A stretch of DNA of 64,000 nucleotides from Pseudarthrobacter phenanthrenivorans. GTDB taxonomy: Bacteria > Actinomycetota > Actinomycetes > Actinomycetales > Micrococcaceae. A program made the translations under genes and the position numbers. How positions within the stretch are numbered: position 1 is the first letter of the stretch; every line of letters begins with the position of its first letter. The notes under the pieces were generated by a model that had not been told where the DNA came from, did not search any database, and saw only the letters and a list, made by a program, of their open reading frames with translations. This document shows, piece by piece, positions 26,463-35,596 of this stretch. Location of the stretch: contig NZ_JWTB01000019.1 of NCBI RefSeq assembly GCF_000813845.1, positions 186,001 through 250,000 on the forward strand, given 5' to 3'.

Positions 26463-26869
26463 TCTGCTCTCCTTAGCGTGGCGGCACCGGGCCCGGTGCG
26501 GACCCGAAAACTGTGCCGTCTTGACATGCGGTCCGGGCCCGGCAAGGCACTGTCCGTGCCGGTCCGGAGGGGTCCGAAGTGAAGTCACAATTCCATCTCA
26601 GCCTAGTCAACAGCCAGGCTGATCACTAGCTGGCACGGGCCTTACCGGCCGCCCTGCGGGCAGCGGGAACGCCATTCACCGCTTAAAAAATGCCGCTTAC
26701 GGGTGTGCATGTGACGCGCCGCACAGCGGACGGCCGGCAAGCATTAGGCTTGATTCCGGAACAGCTCTTTGCGGTATGTCCGCTCCCGGCTGGAGCCGGC
26801 GCCGTGAGTACGGCAGGCCCGAGGGGACGGCATGCCGCGCGGCAAAGATCGATGAATGATGAGGTTCAC
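26463..26869. promoter_or_regulatory. 407-bp divergent control region upstream of acs
   Basis: No gene is visible. It holds several GC palindromes (CACCGGGCCCGGTG near 26490, GGCACTG-TCCG-TGCC-like near 26550), a CRP-type site at 26710 and a possible -10 TAGGCT at 26745-26750. If that -10 is used, transcription would start near 26757 and the CRP centre would sit at about -40, the class II activator position. The open frame of acs runs back to 26690, but the encoded residues there are unlike the family. Confidence 0.5.
26710..26725. promoter_or_regulatory. Predicted CRP/GlxR binding site upstream of acs
   Basis: TGTGA-CGCGCC-GCACA matches the TGTGA-N6-TCACA consensus of actinobacterial CRP/GlxR at 9 of 10 conserved positions. 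acs is a known CRP/GlxR target in several actinobacteria, and a CRP-family gene is present at 43280. Confidence 0.65.
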
Positions 26870-28891
26870 ATGTCCCAGGACACTCCCAGCTCCACTGCCA
26901 CCGTTCCGGCCGGATCCGGCCGGCAAGGCCACCAGGGCGACGCCTTTGAGAACCTGCTCAATGAGACCCGGGCGTTCCCGCCCACTCCGGAATTCGCAGC
27001 GAACGCCGTCGTGACCGCTGGGGAGTATGAAGACGCTGCCGCGGACCGTCCGGCGTTCTGGGCCAGGAAGTCGCGGGAACTGCTGACGTGGTCCAAGGAC
27101 TTTACGCAGGCGCTGGACTGGTCTGATCCGCCGTTCGCCAAGTGGTTCGTTGGCGGGGAGGTCAACGCGGCCTACAACGCGCTGGACCGGCACGTGGAGG
27201 CCGGTAACGGCGACCGCGTGGCCATCTACTTCGAGGGCGAGCCGGGTGACACGCGCACCTACACGTACGCGCAGCTGACCGAAGAAGTGAAGAAGGCAGC
27301 CAATGCCTTCGAGTCCCTGGGGGTGGCCAACGGTGACCGGGTGGCGGTATACCTGCCCATGATCCCTGAAGCCGTCATCACCATGCTGGCCTGTGCGCGG
27401 ATCGGGGCCGTCCACTCCGTGGTGTTCGGCGGCTTCTCCGCCGAAGCCCTGCGTTCCCGCATCGATGATGCGGAGGCCAAGCTGGTGGTCACCGCCGACG
27501 GCACCTACCGCCGCGGCAAGCCAAGCCCCCTGAAGCCGGCCGTCGACGAAGCGCTGGCGCACAAGGGAGATGGAGACGCCCACACGGTGCAGAACGTGGT
27601 GGTGGTCAAGCGCAATGGCCAGGACGTTGACTGGCAGGAGGGGCGCGACCACTGGTGGGCCGACACCGTGGAGAAGGCATCCGCCGAGCACACCGCGGTG
27701 GGCCACGATTCCGAGCACCCGCTCTACATCCTGTACACCTCCGGCACCACCGGGAAGCCCAAGGGGATCCTGCACACCACCGGCGGCTACCTCACCCAGA
27801 CTGCCTACACGCACCGGGCGGTCTTCGACCTGCATCCGGAAACGGACGTGTACTGGTGCACGGCCGACGTCGGCTGGGTCACCGGCCACTCCTACGTCAC
27901 CTACGCCCCGCTCATCAACGGCGCCACACAGGTCATGTACGAAGGCACCCCGGATTCTCCGCACCAGGGCCGCTGGTGGGAGATCGTGGAGAAGTACAAG
28001 GTCTCCATCCTCTACACCGCCCCCACCGCCATCCGCACCTTCATGAAGTGGGGGGCGGACATCCCGGCGAAGTACGACCTCTCCTCGCTGCGGGTGCTCG
28101 GCTCGGTGGGTGAACCCATCAACCCCGAAGCGTGGATGTGGTACCGGAAGGTTATCGGCGGCGACAAGACCCCCATCGTGGACACCTGGTGGCAGACCGA
28201 AACCGGCGCCCAGATGATCGCCCCGCTGCCCGGGGTCACCGCAACGAAGCCCGGCTCCGCCCAGGTCCCGCTGCCCGGCATCGCCGTGGACGTGGTGGAC
28301 GAAATGGGCGAATCGGTCCCCAATGGACACGGCGGTTTCCTGGTCATCCGCGAGCCCTGGCCGTCCATGCTGCGCGGCATCTGGGGCGATCCCGAGCGGT
28401 TCAAGGACACCTACTGGTCGCGCTTCGAGAACATGTACTTCGCCGGGGACGGGGCCAAGAAGGACGAGGACGGCGACATCTGGCTGCTGGGCCGGGTGGA
28501 TGACGTCATGAACGTCTCCGGGCACCGGCTCTCCACCACCGAGATCGAATCCGCCCTGGTCAGCCACCCCGCCGTGGCGGAGGCCGCCGTCGTGGGTGCC
28601 ACGGACGAGACCACCGGCCAGGCCGTCGTCGCGTTCGTCATCCTCCGCGGCGACGCCGCCAACAACGGCGACGAAACCGTCCAGGAACTGCGCAACCACG
28701 TGGGCAAGGAAATCGGCCCCATCGCCAAGCCCAAGAACATCCTGGTGGTGCCCGAGCTGCCCAAGACCCGGTCCGGCAAGATCATGCGCCGCCTCCTCAA
28801 GGACGTCGCAGAAGGACGCGACCCGGGCGACGCCACCACCCTCTCCGATCCGACGATCATGCAGCAGATTGCCCAGTCGCTCAGAAAGTAA
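26870..28891 (+). CDS. acs: Acetyl-CoA synthetase
   Basis: AMP-forming ligase (acetate + ATP + CoA to acetyl-CoA), 673 residues. Adenylation motifs are [29 protein letters not shown], and the A10 motif [11 protein letters not shown] with the catalytic, acetylatable Lys at about 637. W-V-T-G-H-S-Y in the acetate pocket region supports acetate rather than longer acids. The ATG at 26870 has GAGG 6 bp upstream; a second in-frame ATG is six codons earlier. Likely regulation: CRP-type activation, plus deacetylation by the AcuC encoded at the left edge. A strong terminator follows. Confidence 0.95.
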   Translation: MSQDTPSSTATVPAGSGRQGHQGDAFENLLNETRAFPPTPEFAANAVVTAGEYEDAAADRPAFWARKSRELLTWSKDFTQALDWSDPPFAKWFVGGEVNAAYNALDRHVEAGNGDRVAIYFEGEPGDTRTYTYAQLTEEVKKAANAFESLGVANGDRVAVYLPMIPEAVITMLACARIGAVHSVVFGGFSAEALRSRIDDAEAKLVVTADGTYRRGKPSPLKPAVDEALAHKGDGDAHTVQNVVVVKRNGQDVDWQEGRDHWWADTVEKASAEHTAVGHDSEHPLYILYTSGTTGKPKGILHTTGGYLTQTAYTHRAVFDLHPETDVYWCTADVGWVTGHSYVTYAPLINGATQVMYEGTPDSPHQGRWWEIVEKYKVSILYTAPTAIRTFMKWGADIPAKYDLSSLRVLGSVGEPINPEAWMWYRKVIGGDKTPIVDTWWQTETGAQMIAPLPGVTATKPGSAQVPLPGIAVDVVDEMGESVPNGHGGFLVIREPWPSMLRGIWGDPERFKDTYWSRFENMYFAGDGAKKDEDGDIWLLGRVDDVMNVSGHRLSTTEIESALVSHPAVAEAAVVGATDETTGQAVVAFVILRGDAANNGDETVQELRNHVGKEIGPIAKPKNILVVPELPKTRSGKIMRRLLKDVAEGRDPGDATTLSDPTIMQQIAQSLRK

Positions 28892-28923
28892 CACTGGCTT
28901 AGCATCAGCTCCGCAAGGGCCGG

Positions 28924-28970
28924 ACGGCCCTGTTTCCCCGCCAATCCGGGGAAGCAGGGCCGTTTTTTCT
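28924..28970 (+). terminator. Rho-independent terminator after acs
   Basis: ACGGCCCTG and CAGGGCCGT pair around an inner CCCC/GGGG stem and are followed by TTTTTTCTTT. It is a classical intrinsic terminator 33 bp after the acs stop. Confidence 0.9.
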
Positions 28971-29014
28971 TTGTGACGATTCAATCAGCGGCGTTGCCAA
29001 AATTGTTATTTAAC

Positions 29015-29047
29015 GTTCTTCCATGTTCGGTTTTGCACGGTTATAGT
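29015..29047 (+). promoter_or_regulatory. Candidate promoter and phased repeats before sugar ABC cassette A
   Basis: A -10-like TATAGT at 29042-29047 has a partial -35 (TTCCAT, 29019-29024) at 17-bp spacing. The same stretch holds 10-bp phased direct repeats: GTTC at 29015 and 29025, and CGGTT at 29028 and 29038. Direct repeats about one helical turn apart are common for DeoR-family operators, and a DeoR gene ends this cassette. The assignment is a guess from spacing only. Confidence 0.4.
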
Positions 29048-29054
29048 CGAGCTA

Positions 29055-29070
29055 TGTGAGGTGCCTCACA
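29055..29070. promoter_or_regulatory. Predicted CRP/GlxR binding site before cassette A
   Basis: TGTGA-GGTGCC-TCACA is a perfect match to the consensus with N6 spacing. It lies directly downstream of the TATAGT -10, at about +9 of the inferred start, and 27 bp before the start codon, a position that fits repression or road-blocking rather than activation. Confidence 0.7.
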
Positions 29071-29096
29071 CGCGGCTATTTTTCAAGGGAGAGAAC

Positions 29097-30407
29097 ATGG
29101 CGACAAGGCCCGATGCGTCGGCCAACGCATTTCCAAGCAGGCGGACCATCCTCAAAACAGTTGGCGTGGGGGCAGCCGGCCTCGCCGGCATCCCGTTCCT
29201 GGCAGCTTGTACGGGCGGCAGCGCCCCGTCGGCAACAGGCACGGAATCATCCGGCCTGACATTCGGCTCGGGCGCTTCGGACGACGTTCCCAAGCGTGCG
29301 TACCAGGCCGTCGCAGACGCTTTCACGGCAAAGACCGGCAAGAAAGTCACCACCAACGTTGTGCCCCACAACGATTTCCAGAACAAGATCAATTCGTACC
29401 TGCAGGGTTCACCGGACGACGCCTTCACCTGGTTTGCCGGCTACCGCATGCAGTACTACGCCGGCAAGGGGCTGCTTGCCCCCATTGATGACGTCTGGCA
29501 GACCATCGGCGGCAACTTCTCCGACGCGCTGAAGAAAGCCTCCACCGGGCCGGACGGCAAGATGTATTTCGTTCCCAACTACAACTACCCGTGGGGGTTC
29601 TTCTACCGGAAGAGCCTGTGGGCGGAAAAGGGCTACCAGGTCCCGGAAACCTTCGACGCACTGAAGTCCCTGGCCACGAAGATGAAGGCCGACGGCATCA
29701 TCCCCATTGGCTTCGCCGACAAGGACGGCTGGCCGGCGATGGGTACCTTCGACTACATCAACATGCGGCTGAACGGCTACCAGTTCCACGTGGACCTCTG
29801 TGCACACAAGGAATCCTGGGACCAGCAAAAGGTCAGCAACGTTTTCGATACGTGGAAGGCGCTCCTTCCGTTCCAGGATCCCGCAGCGCTCGGCCAGACC
29901 TGGCAGGACGCCGCCAAGGCCCTGGAAGCGAAGAAGACCGGCATGTACCTCCTGGGTTCCTTCGTCACGCAGCAGTTCACCGATCCCGCGGTACTGGACG
30001 ACATCGATTTCTTCGCCTTCCCGGAAATCGCGATGGAAGGCCGGGACGCGGTCGAGGCACCCATCGACGGCCTGCTGCTCTCGAAAAAGGGCGGTGAGAA
30101 CAAGGCCGCCCGCGACTTCCTGGCGTTCCTCGGCACCCCCGAGGCCCAGGACGCCTACGCCAAGGTGGACAACTCGAACATCGCGACCGCCAAGGGTGCG
30201 GACACCTCGAAGTTCACGCCGCTCAACAAGAAGTGCGCGGACACCATCAAGAATGCCAAGTACATCAGCCAGTTCTTTGACCGCGACGCATTGCCGGCCA
30301 TGGCCAACAACGTGATGATCCCTGCCCTGCAGAGCTTCATCAAGGACGGCAGCGTTGATGTCAAGAACCTTGAGGCGCAGGCCAAGACCCTTTACGCAGC
30401 GCAGTAA
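29097..30407 (+). CDS. Sugar ABC transporter substrate-binding lipoprotein (cassette A)
   Basis: 436 residues, extracytoplasmic solute-binding family 1. The N-terminus combines a twin-arginine (RRTILKTVGVGAAG) with a lipobox LAAC near residue 36, so it may use Tat export and then be lipid-anchored. The mature part has the usual periplasmic-binding fold features (FTWFAGYRMQYYAGKGLLAPI; FVPNYNYPWGFFYRKSLW). The ligand is probably a mono- or oligosaccharide but cannot be named. AAGGGAGAG precedes the ATG. It is the first gene of the cassette followed by two permeases and a DeoR regulator; no ATPase gene is present. Confidence 0.88.
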   Translation: MATRPDASANAFPSRRTILKTVGVGAAGLAGIPFLAACTGGSAPSATGTESSGLTFGSGASDDVPKRAYQAVADAFTAKTGKKVTTNVVPHNDFQNKINSYLQGSPDDAFTWFAGYRMQYYAGKGLLAPIDDVWQTIGGNFSDALKKASTGPDGKMYFVPNYNYPWGFFYRKSLWAEKGYQVPETFDALKSLATKMKADGIIPIGFADKDGWPAMGTFDYINMRLNGYQFHVDLCAHKESWDQQKVSNVFDTWKALLPFQDPAALGQTWQDAAKALEAKKTGMYLLGSFVTQQFTDPAVLDDIDFFAFPEIAMEGRDAVEAPIDGLLLSKKGGENKAARDFLAFLGTPEAQDAYAKVDNSNIATAKGADTSKFTPLNKKCADTIKNAKYISQFFDRDALPAMANNVMIPALQSFIKDGSVDVKNLEAQAKTLYAAQ

Positions 30408-30439
30408 CTGAACACAGCGCAGTAGTCCCGTCAAAGGAA

Positions 30440-30474
30440 GGACGACGGCGGCAGGAAACTTTCCGCCGTTGTCC
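30440..30474 (+). other. Stem-loop between binding-protein and permease genes
   Basis: GGAC-g-ACGGCGG and CCGCCGT-t-GTCC pair around an 11-nt loop. No T-tract follows. Hairpins at this place commonly protect the binding-protein mRNA and lower expression of the downstream permeases, which would fit the need for excess binding protein. Confidence 0.6.
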
Positions 30475-30512
30475 TCCCACCTGCACCAGGCCCCAGCAAG
30501 GGAAAGATTTCC

Positions 30513-31478
30513 ATGAGCAGCACCGCACAAGAACTGATTCCGCCGGAAGCGCGGGAACCCGCCGGCCCCCGGGGCGCCAAAGGAGGCCGCGTCCGCCGTT
30601 TGTCCGGCCGGGACAAGCTGGTCCTGTCCCTGATGGTGGGCATCCCCACCCTGATCGAACTGGCCCTCGTCTGGCTGCCCACGCTGATGTCCGTGGGACT
30701 CAGCTTCACCCGCTGGAACGGGCTGGACCTGGCGGACATCCGTCCGGCAGGGACGGAAAACTACCAGTTCATTTCCCAGGACTACCCGCCGTTCTGGCCC
30801 GCAGTCCAGCACAACATGCTGTGGCTCCTGTTCCTGGCCCTGATTGCAACGCCGCTGGGCCTGTTGCTGGCCGTGCTTCTGGACCAGAACATCCGCGGCA
30901 GCAAGATCTACCAAAGCATCTTCTTCGCCCCCGTCATGCTGTCCCTGGCCCTGATCGGCATTATCTGGCAGTTGTTCTACCAGCGGGACAACGGGCTCCT
31001 GAATTTCCTCCTGGGCACCGCCGGCACACCGCGGGCCGTTGATTGGTTCGGCGACTCGTCAATCAACATCTGGGCCGCCATGATCGCGGCCACCTGGCGC
31101 CATGCCGGCTACGTCATGCTGCTCTACTTGGCCGGCCTGAAGGGCGTCGATCCGAGCCTCAAGGAAGCCGCGGCGATCGACGGCGCCAATGCCGTGCAGA
31201 CCTTCTTCCGGGTGGTCTTCCCGGCCATGCGCCCCATCAACATCGTCATCGTGGTGATCACCATCATCGAGTCCCTCCGCGCCTTCGACGTCGTCTACGT
31301 CATCAACCGCGGCACCAACGGCCTGGAAATGCTCAGCGCCCTGGTGATCCAGAACCTGGTGGGCGAGGGCCAGGTGATCGGCGTCGGATCCGCCCTGGCA
31401 GTGGTCCTGCTGGTCATCTCGCTTGTTCCCATCGTCTTCTACCTCAGCCGCACCTTCGGCAAGGAGAACCAAGCATGA
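30513..31478 (+). CDS. Sugar ABC transporter permease 1 (MalF-like, cassette A)
   Basis: 321 residues with about six membrane segments. The cytoplasmic EAA loop EAAAIDGANAVQTFFRVVFP docks to the ATPase, as in MalF/UgpA permeases of carbohydrate uptake family 1. It starts with a hydrophilic 35-residue tail. It overlaps the next permease by 4 bp (ATGA). Confidence 0.9.
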   Translation: MSSTAQELIPPEAREPAGPRGAKGGRVRRLSGRDKLVLSLMVGIPTLIELALVWLPTLMSVGLSFTRWNGLDLADIRPAGTENYQFISQDYPPFWPAVQHNMLWLLFLALIATPLGLLLAVLLDQNIRGSKIYQSIFFAPVMLSLALIGIIWQLFYQRDNGLLNFLLGTAGTPRAVDWFGDSSINIWAAMIAATWRHAGYVMLLYLAGLKGVDPSLKEAAAIDGANAVQTFFRVVFPAMRPINIVIVVITIIESLRAFDVVYVINRGTNGLEMLSALVIQNLVGEGQVIGVGSALAVVLLVISLVPIVFYLSRTFGKENQA

Positions 31479-32389
31479 GCATTGCCGCTGCCCGCGCCGC
31501 CGGGAACGACACCACCAGCCAGTCCCGCTCAGGCAGCCGGCCCAAGCGCCATTACGGAACACACATCTTCCTGGTGGCCATGGCTGTCATGTGGCTGGTT
31601 CCGCTGGGCTGGGCCCTCTACACCGCGCTCCGGCCGGTGGCCTCCACCAACGAGCATGGCTACTTCAGCGTGGCCGGGGATTTCAACTTCGACAACTTCG
31701 TCCAGGCCTGGACGCAGGGCGGATTCGCCACGTATTTCTGGAACTCGGTCATCATCACGGTCCCCGCAGTCCTGGTGACGCTGTTCCTTGCCTCCCTGAT
31801 GGCGTTCGCCGTGAGCCGGGTGAACTGGAAATTCAATATCACGCTGCTGATCATGTTCACGGCCGGCAACCTCCTGCCCCCGCAGGTCCTGGCAGCGCCC
31901 CTTTTCGAGATGGCCAAGCACCTGGAGGTGCCGTATTCGTTCAGCGACTCCGGCAACCTGCTGAACACGTACATCGTCGTGATAGCCATCCACATCGCAT
32001 TCCAAATGGGGTTCTGCACCTTCGTCCTGTCCAACTACATGAAGGCGCTCTCCGCCGACCTGACCGAGGCTGCGCTGGTGGACGGTGCGGGCATCTGGCG
32101 GCAGTACCGCGAGATCATCCTGCCGTTGTGCCGGCCCGCGTTCGCCGCACTGGCCACGCTCGAGGTCATCTTCATCTACAACGACTACTTCTGGCCGCTC
32201 CTCTTCATCCAGAGCGGCAACCGGCTGCCGATCACCACGGCAATCAACAACCTGCAGGGACAGTTCCTGAGCAACTACAACCTCCTGGCCGCGGGGGCAG
32301 TCATCACCGTCATCCCCACCCTGGTCATCTACCTGCTCCTGCAGCGGCAGTTTGTTGCGGGCCTGACACTGGGTTCGAGCAAGGGGTAG
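31475..32389 (+). CDS. Sugar ABC transporter permease 2 (MalG-like, cassette A)
   Basis: 304 residues, six predicted membrane helices, EAA loop EAALVDGAGIWRQYREIILP. Its ATG overlaps the stop of permease 1, so the two are translationally coupled and form the heterodimeric pore. The longer open frame starting at 31043 is an overlap artefact. The next gene on the strand is the DeoR regulator, 58 bp on. Confidence 0.9.
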   Translation: MSIAAARAAGNDTTSQSRSGSRPKRHYGTHIFLVAMAVMWLVPLGWALYTALRPVASTNEHGYFSVAGDFNFDNFVQAWTQGGFATYFWNSVIITVPAVLVTLFLASLMAFAVSRVNWKFNITLLIMFTAGNLLPPQVLAAPLFEMAKHLEVPYSFSDSGNLLNTYIVVIAIHIAFQMGFCTFVLSNYMKALSADLTEAALVDGAGIWRQYREIILPLCRPAFAALATLEVIFIYNDYFWPLLFIQSGNRLPITTAINNLQGQFLSNYNLLAAGAVITVIPTLVIYLLLQRQFVAGLTLGSSKG

Positions 32390-32447
32390 GTAAAGATGGA
32401 GTGTGACCGGGAGCCAGCTCCCCCAGACGCCGCCCGAAAGGAACAGC

Positions 32448-33236
32448 ATGCTCCCCGCCGCTCGACACCAGGCCATCGTGGACACAGTCCAGCGGGAACG
32501 GGTCGTCCGCGTGTCCGACCTTGCCCAGCAGCTGGGCGTCTCCCTCATGACCGTCCGGCGGGATATCGAGCTCCTCGAGGAGAGCGGCCAGGTGGAGCGG
32601 ATCCACGGCGGTGCCAAGCTGCCCGGCGGAGCCACCACGCATGAGCCCGGTTTTGAACTCAAATCCACCCAGTTGCCCGCCGAGAAGCGGGCCATCGCCG
32701 TTGAAGCCGCTGGAATGGTCCATGAGGGCATGGCAGTGGGACTCAGCGCGGGAACCACCACGTGGGCGCTGGCCCAGGAGCTGGCACGGGGACCGCGGAT
32801 CACCGTGGTGACCAACTCCGTGCGGATTGCCGATCTTTTCCACCCGGCCGCCCCGTCCGGGACCACCTTTGGCTCCACGGTGATCCTGATCGGCGGCGAG
32901 CGCACGCCGTCGGACGCGCTGGTGGGGCCAATCGCGACGGCGGCGCTGAAGCAGCTGCACCTGGACCTGCTGTTCCTGGGCGTGCACGGCATGGACAGGG
33001 ATGCGGGCTTCACCACCCCAAACCTGCTGGAAGCCGAGACGGACCGCGCCTTCGTGGCGGCATCCCGCAAGCTGGTGGTGGTGGCCGACCACACCAAGTG
33101 GGGAACGCAGGGCATGAGCACCATCGCCGCGCTCGAGGAAGCGGACGAGGTCATCAGCGACGCGGGACTGAGCGCCGATGCGCGGCGCACCCTGGAGGAG
33201 AGCGTCAGCCGGCTGCGGATTGCCCAACCCGTCTGA
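32448..33236 (+). CDS. DeoR family transcriptional regulator
   Basis: 262 residues. The N-terminal helix-turn-helix RVSDLAQQLGVSLMTVRRDIELLEESG is followed by RIHGGAK, the DeoR signature. The C-terminal DeoRC domain has the sugar-phosphate-binding pattern VGLSAGTTTWALA...VVTNSV and VDHTKWG-like VVADHTKWG. It probably represses cassette A until a phosphorylated sugar accumulates. GAAAGGAA precedes the ATG at 32448. It is convergent with the LacI gene of cassette B (15 bp between stops). Confidence 0.9.
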   Translation: MLPAARHQAIVDTVQRERVVRVSDLAQQLGVSLMTVRRDIELLEESGQVERIHGGAKLPGGATTHEPGFELKSTQLPAEKRAIAVEAAGMVHEGMAVGLSAGTTTWALAQELARGPRITVVTNSVRIADLFHPAAPSGTTFGSTVILIGGERTPSDALVGPIATAALKQLHLDLLFLGVHGMDRDAGFTTPNLLEAETDRAFVAASRKLVVVADHTKWGTQGMSTIAALEEADEVISDAGLSADARRTLEESVSRLRIAQPV

Positions 33237-33251
33237 CGGAATCCCCGGGCG

Positions 33252-34280
33252 CTACGGGCAACCGCAGGACTGCCTGATGTGCAGCTTGGTGGAAAAGATC
33301 CGGTGCCGGGGCTTTTCCCCCCTCCCGGCGCCGACCAATGCCGCAACGGCGGCCTCGGCCATCGCGACCACCGGCTGCTCCACCGTTGTCAGCGGCGGCC
33401 AGGAGTATTCGGAATCCGCCGAGCCGTCAAAGGAGGCAACGGCCATGTCACCCGGCACGGACAGCCCTGCTTCATGGATCGCCCGCAGGAGTCCGATGCC
33501 CTGCATGTCGGATGTTGCGAAGATCGCGGTTGGCCTGTTCACCGATGCCAGCAGCCGCTGCCCTGCCGTGTAGCCTCCGGGCCGGGTGAATGCGCTGTAG
33601 GCGATGGGCCCCTCGGGCAGGCCCGCCTGCTGCAGCGCCTCACGCCAGCCTACTTCGCGGCCATCGGTGGAACCGGACACGTTGGTGCCCATCGCCAGGC
33701 CGATGTTCTTGTGCCCGTGTCCGATGAGATGTTCCACCGCCATCCGCGCCCCGGACGCCAGGTCCACGCCGATGCTGTTGAACCCGGGGGCATCGCGCTC
33801 CTGGTTCAGCAGCACGGACGGGATGTCTGCCGTTTCCAGCGCCTCCAGGTCCGGCTCGAAGAGAACGCTGGCCAGCAGCACCCCGTCCACCTGCCGGGCG
33901 GCCAGGTTGCGGATGTTCCGCCGCTCCTTGGCAAGGTTGCCGTCCGAGTTGCTGAGTACCAGGGCGTAGCCCAGGGTCGCCGCGGCGTCTTCCACGGCGT
34001 GCGAAAAGAGCGAGAAGAATGGGTTGGAGATGTCCGGGACAATGAGCCCCAGGGTCTCGCTGGACCCCAGTTTCAGCGCGCGGGCTGCAGCATTGGGCCG
34101 GTACCCCAGCACACGGATGGCGTCCTGGACCTTAGCTTCGGTGGCTGGCGCCACCTTCTTGGGGCCGCCATTGACCACGTAACTCACGACGGCGGTGCTG
34201 ACGCCGGCATACCGCGCCACGTCCTTGCGGGTCACGGGGCCGCGCGGCGCCGGCACAGCCGAGGTGGTCATGGAATACAT
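33252..34280 (-). CDS. LacI family transcriptional regulator (cassette B)
   Basis: 342 residues. The N-terminal LacI helix-turn-helix VTRKDVARYAGVSTAVVSYVVNG is followed by the hinge LGYRPNAAARALK and a periplasmic-binding-like effector domain (GLIVPDISNPFFS...IGVDLASGARMAVEHLIGHGH). It lies 5 bp after the Gfo/Idh gene on the same strand and is probably cotranscribed with it from the divergent region at 35489-35671, where two palindromes sharing ATCTACTC half-sites are good candidates for its operators. The ATG at 34280 or a second one three codons later may be used. Confidence 0.88.
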   Translation of the reverse strand: MYSMTTSAVPAPRGPVTRKDVARYAGVSTAVVSYVVNGGPKKVAPATEAKVQDAIRVLGYRPNAAARALKLGSSETLGLIVPDISNPFFSLFSHAVEDAAATLGYALVLSNSDGNLAKERRNIRNLAARQVDGVLLASVLFEPDLEALETADIPSVLLNQERDAPGFNSIGVDLASGARMAVEHLIGHGHKNIGLAMGTNVSGSTDGREVGWREALQQAGLPEGPIAYSAFTRPGGYTAGQRLLASVNRPTAIFATSDMQGIGLLRAIHEAGLSVPGDMAVASFDGSADSEYSWPPLTTVEQPVVAMAEAAVAALVGAGRGEKPRHRIFSTKLHIRQSCGCP

Positions 34281-34285
34281 GCTAG

Positions 34286-35488
34286 CTAGGAGTTGGCCGG
34301 GGCATCACCAAAGTCGCGGATGGGCAGCCGCGCGCCGTTCTGCTGGGCGGACCGGTGGGCCACGATTCCGGGGAGGGTGAAGCGGGCGGCCACCCACGCG
34401 TTGATCGGGGGCAGGGTGCGGCTGTTGACGGCGGTCACGAAGTCGTCCACCAGGAAGTGGTGGCTGCCTTCATGCCCGTTGGGGGCGCCGCGGAATTCTT
34501 CGGGCAGCCTTTCCGCGTCGTGCACCGGTGCCAGGCCTGACACGAAGGCGTCCCGGAGTTCGGGGGCAACGTGGGCCAGGGACGGGTCGTCCAGCGGGAT
34601 GCTGGGGCGGGTTTCCATCTGCCCGGAGATGTCGTGGACGTCCTGCTTGTCCTGCCAGACGGTGACCTTGGCGAGTTGTTCGAAGCTCGCCTCCGTGCCG
34701 AAGAACCTGAACCGGGATTCGCGGATATGGGAGGGGTAGCCCACGCGGCGCATTTCATTTGTCCGCATCGCACCGCCGTCGCTCAGTTCAAAGAGCGCCG
34801 TGGCGTTGGAGAAGTCGTTGCCGAACATACTGATGTCCTTGTCGAACACGCCGTCGTTCCGCCCGTCCCTGACCCCGACGCAGCTGACGCTCACGGCGTG
34901 TGCCGGAATGGCGCCCAGGACACCTCCGATCGCGTGCGTGGGGTAGAGCATGGGCGGGTAGCTGGCCGTTTCCTTCCACCGTTCACCGCCGCTGTACTGG
35001 TACGCGTCGTAGAAGCCGAGGTCCATGTCGTGGACGTAGTCGCCCTCGGAGTAGAAGATCCGGCCGAATTTGCCGGCAGCATGCTGTTCGCGCGCGTAGA
35101 CGGTGGCGGGGTTGTAGTAGCTGGTCTCCCCCATCATGTAGACGTTCCCGGTCTCCCGGACAGCGGTGATGATGCGCTCGATCTCCTCCTCCGAAACCGC
35201 CATGGGAACGGCCGAGTAGACGTGCTTGCCGGCGCGGAGGGCCCGTTCCACCAACGGGCCGTGGGTCCAGCGCTGGGTGAAGATGGCGACGGCGTCGACG
35301 TCGGACGCCAGCAGGGCATCGAAGTCGGCTTCCTGGCCCGCCAGGTGGTAGCGCTCAACCGCCTCGGCGGCCCGCTCGGGGCGCTCGTCCACCACATGGA
35401 CGGCGCTTACACCCGGATGGAGGTTGAAGAGGTGCGCAAACTGGGAGCCGAACTGGCCGGCGCCCACGATGCCGATGGAGAACGTCAT
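34286..35488 (-). CDS. Gfo/Idh/MocA family oxidoreductase
   Basis: NAD(P)-dependent sugar dehydrogenase-like protein, 400 residues. It has the Rossmann start IGIVGAGQFGSQFAHLF and the family's C-terminal alpha/beta domain (GRIFYSEGDYVHDM...THAIGGVLG). The usual EKP motif after AGKHV is replaced by AVP (residues 93-95), so the conserved lysine is missing and catalysis by the standard mechanism is uncertain. AAAGG lies before the ATG. It is divergent from the galactoside transporter genes and followed by the LacI regulator, implying a role in the same sugar pathway. Confidence 0.85.
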   Translation of the reverse strand: MTFSIGIVGAGQFGSQFAHLFNLHPGVSAVHVVDERPERAAEAVERYHLAGQEADFDALLASDVDAVAIFTQRWTHGPLVERALRAGKHVYSAVPMAVSEEEIERIITAVRETGNVYMMGETSYYNPATVYAREQHAAGKFGRIFYSEGDYVHDMDLGFYDAYQYSGGERWKETASYPPMLYPTHAIGGVLGAIPAHAVSVSCVGVRDGRNDGVFDKDISMFGNDFSNATALFELSDGGAMRTNEMRRVGYPSHIRESRFRFFGTEASFEQLAKVTVWQDKQDVHDISGQMETRPSIPLDDPSLAHVAPELRDAFVSGLAPVHDAERLPEEFRGAPNGHEGSHHFLVDDFVTAVNSRTLPPINAWVAARFTLPGIVAHRSAQQNGARLPIRDFGDAPANS

Positions 35489-35531
35489 TGTCTCTTGCCT
35501 TTCGTTAGGGATGCTTGAGTCTTGCACCAGC

Positions 35532-35547
35532 ATCTACTCGAGTCAAT
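35532..35547. promoter_or_regulatory. Candidate LacI-type operator O1 (cassette B)
   Basis: ATCTACTC-GAGTCAAT is a 16-bp palindrome with a central CG; 6 of 8 positions pair. The left half-site is identical to that of O2 at 35610, 78 bp away. It lies between the start of the Gfo/Idh gene and the rest of the divergent region. Confidence 0.6.
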
Positions 35548-35596
35548 ATCTATTGGATGCACGAAAACGCTCAGGAAAAAAACAAAAAGTAACCTC

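Noticed and set aside
26577..26590. GTGAAGTCAC upstream of acs as a CRP site
   Set aside because: The spacer is only 2 bp, so the geometry is wrong for a CRP dimer.
26744..28984. Long minus-strand open frame (746 codons) opposite acs
   Set aside because: It has no recognisable motif, is the mirror of a highly conserved enzyme, and long antisense frames are expected at this GC content.
31529..33346. Minus-strand frame of 605 codons across permease 2 and the deoR gene
   Set aside because: It spans two well-supported plus-strand genes and is low-complexity in composition.
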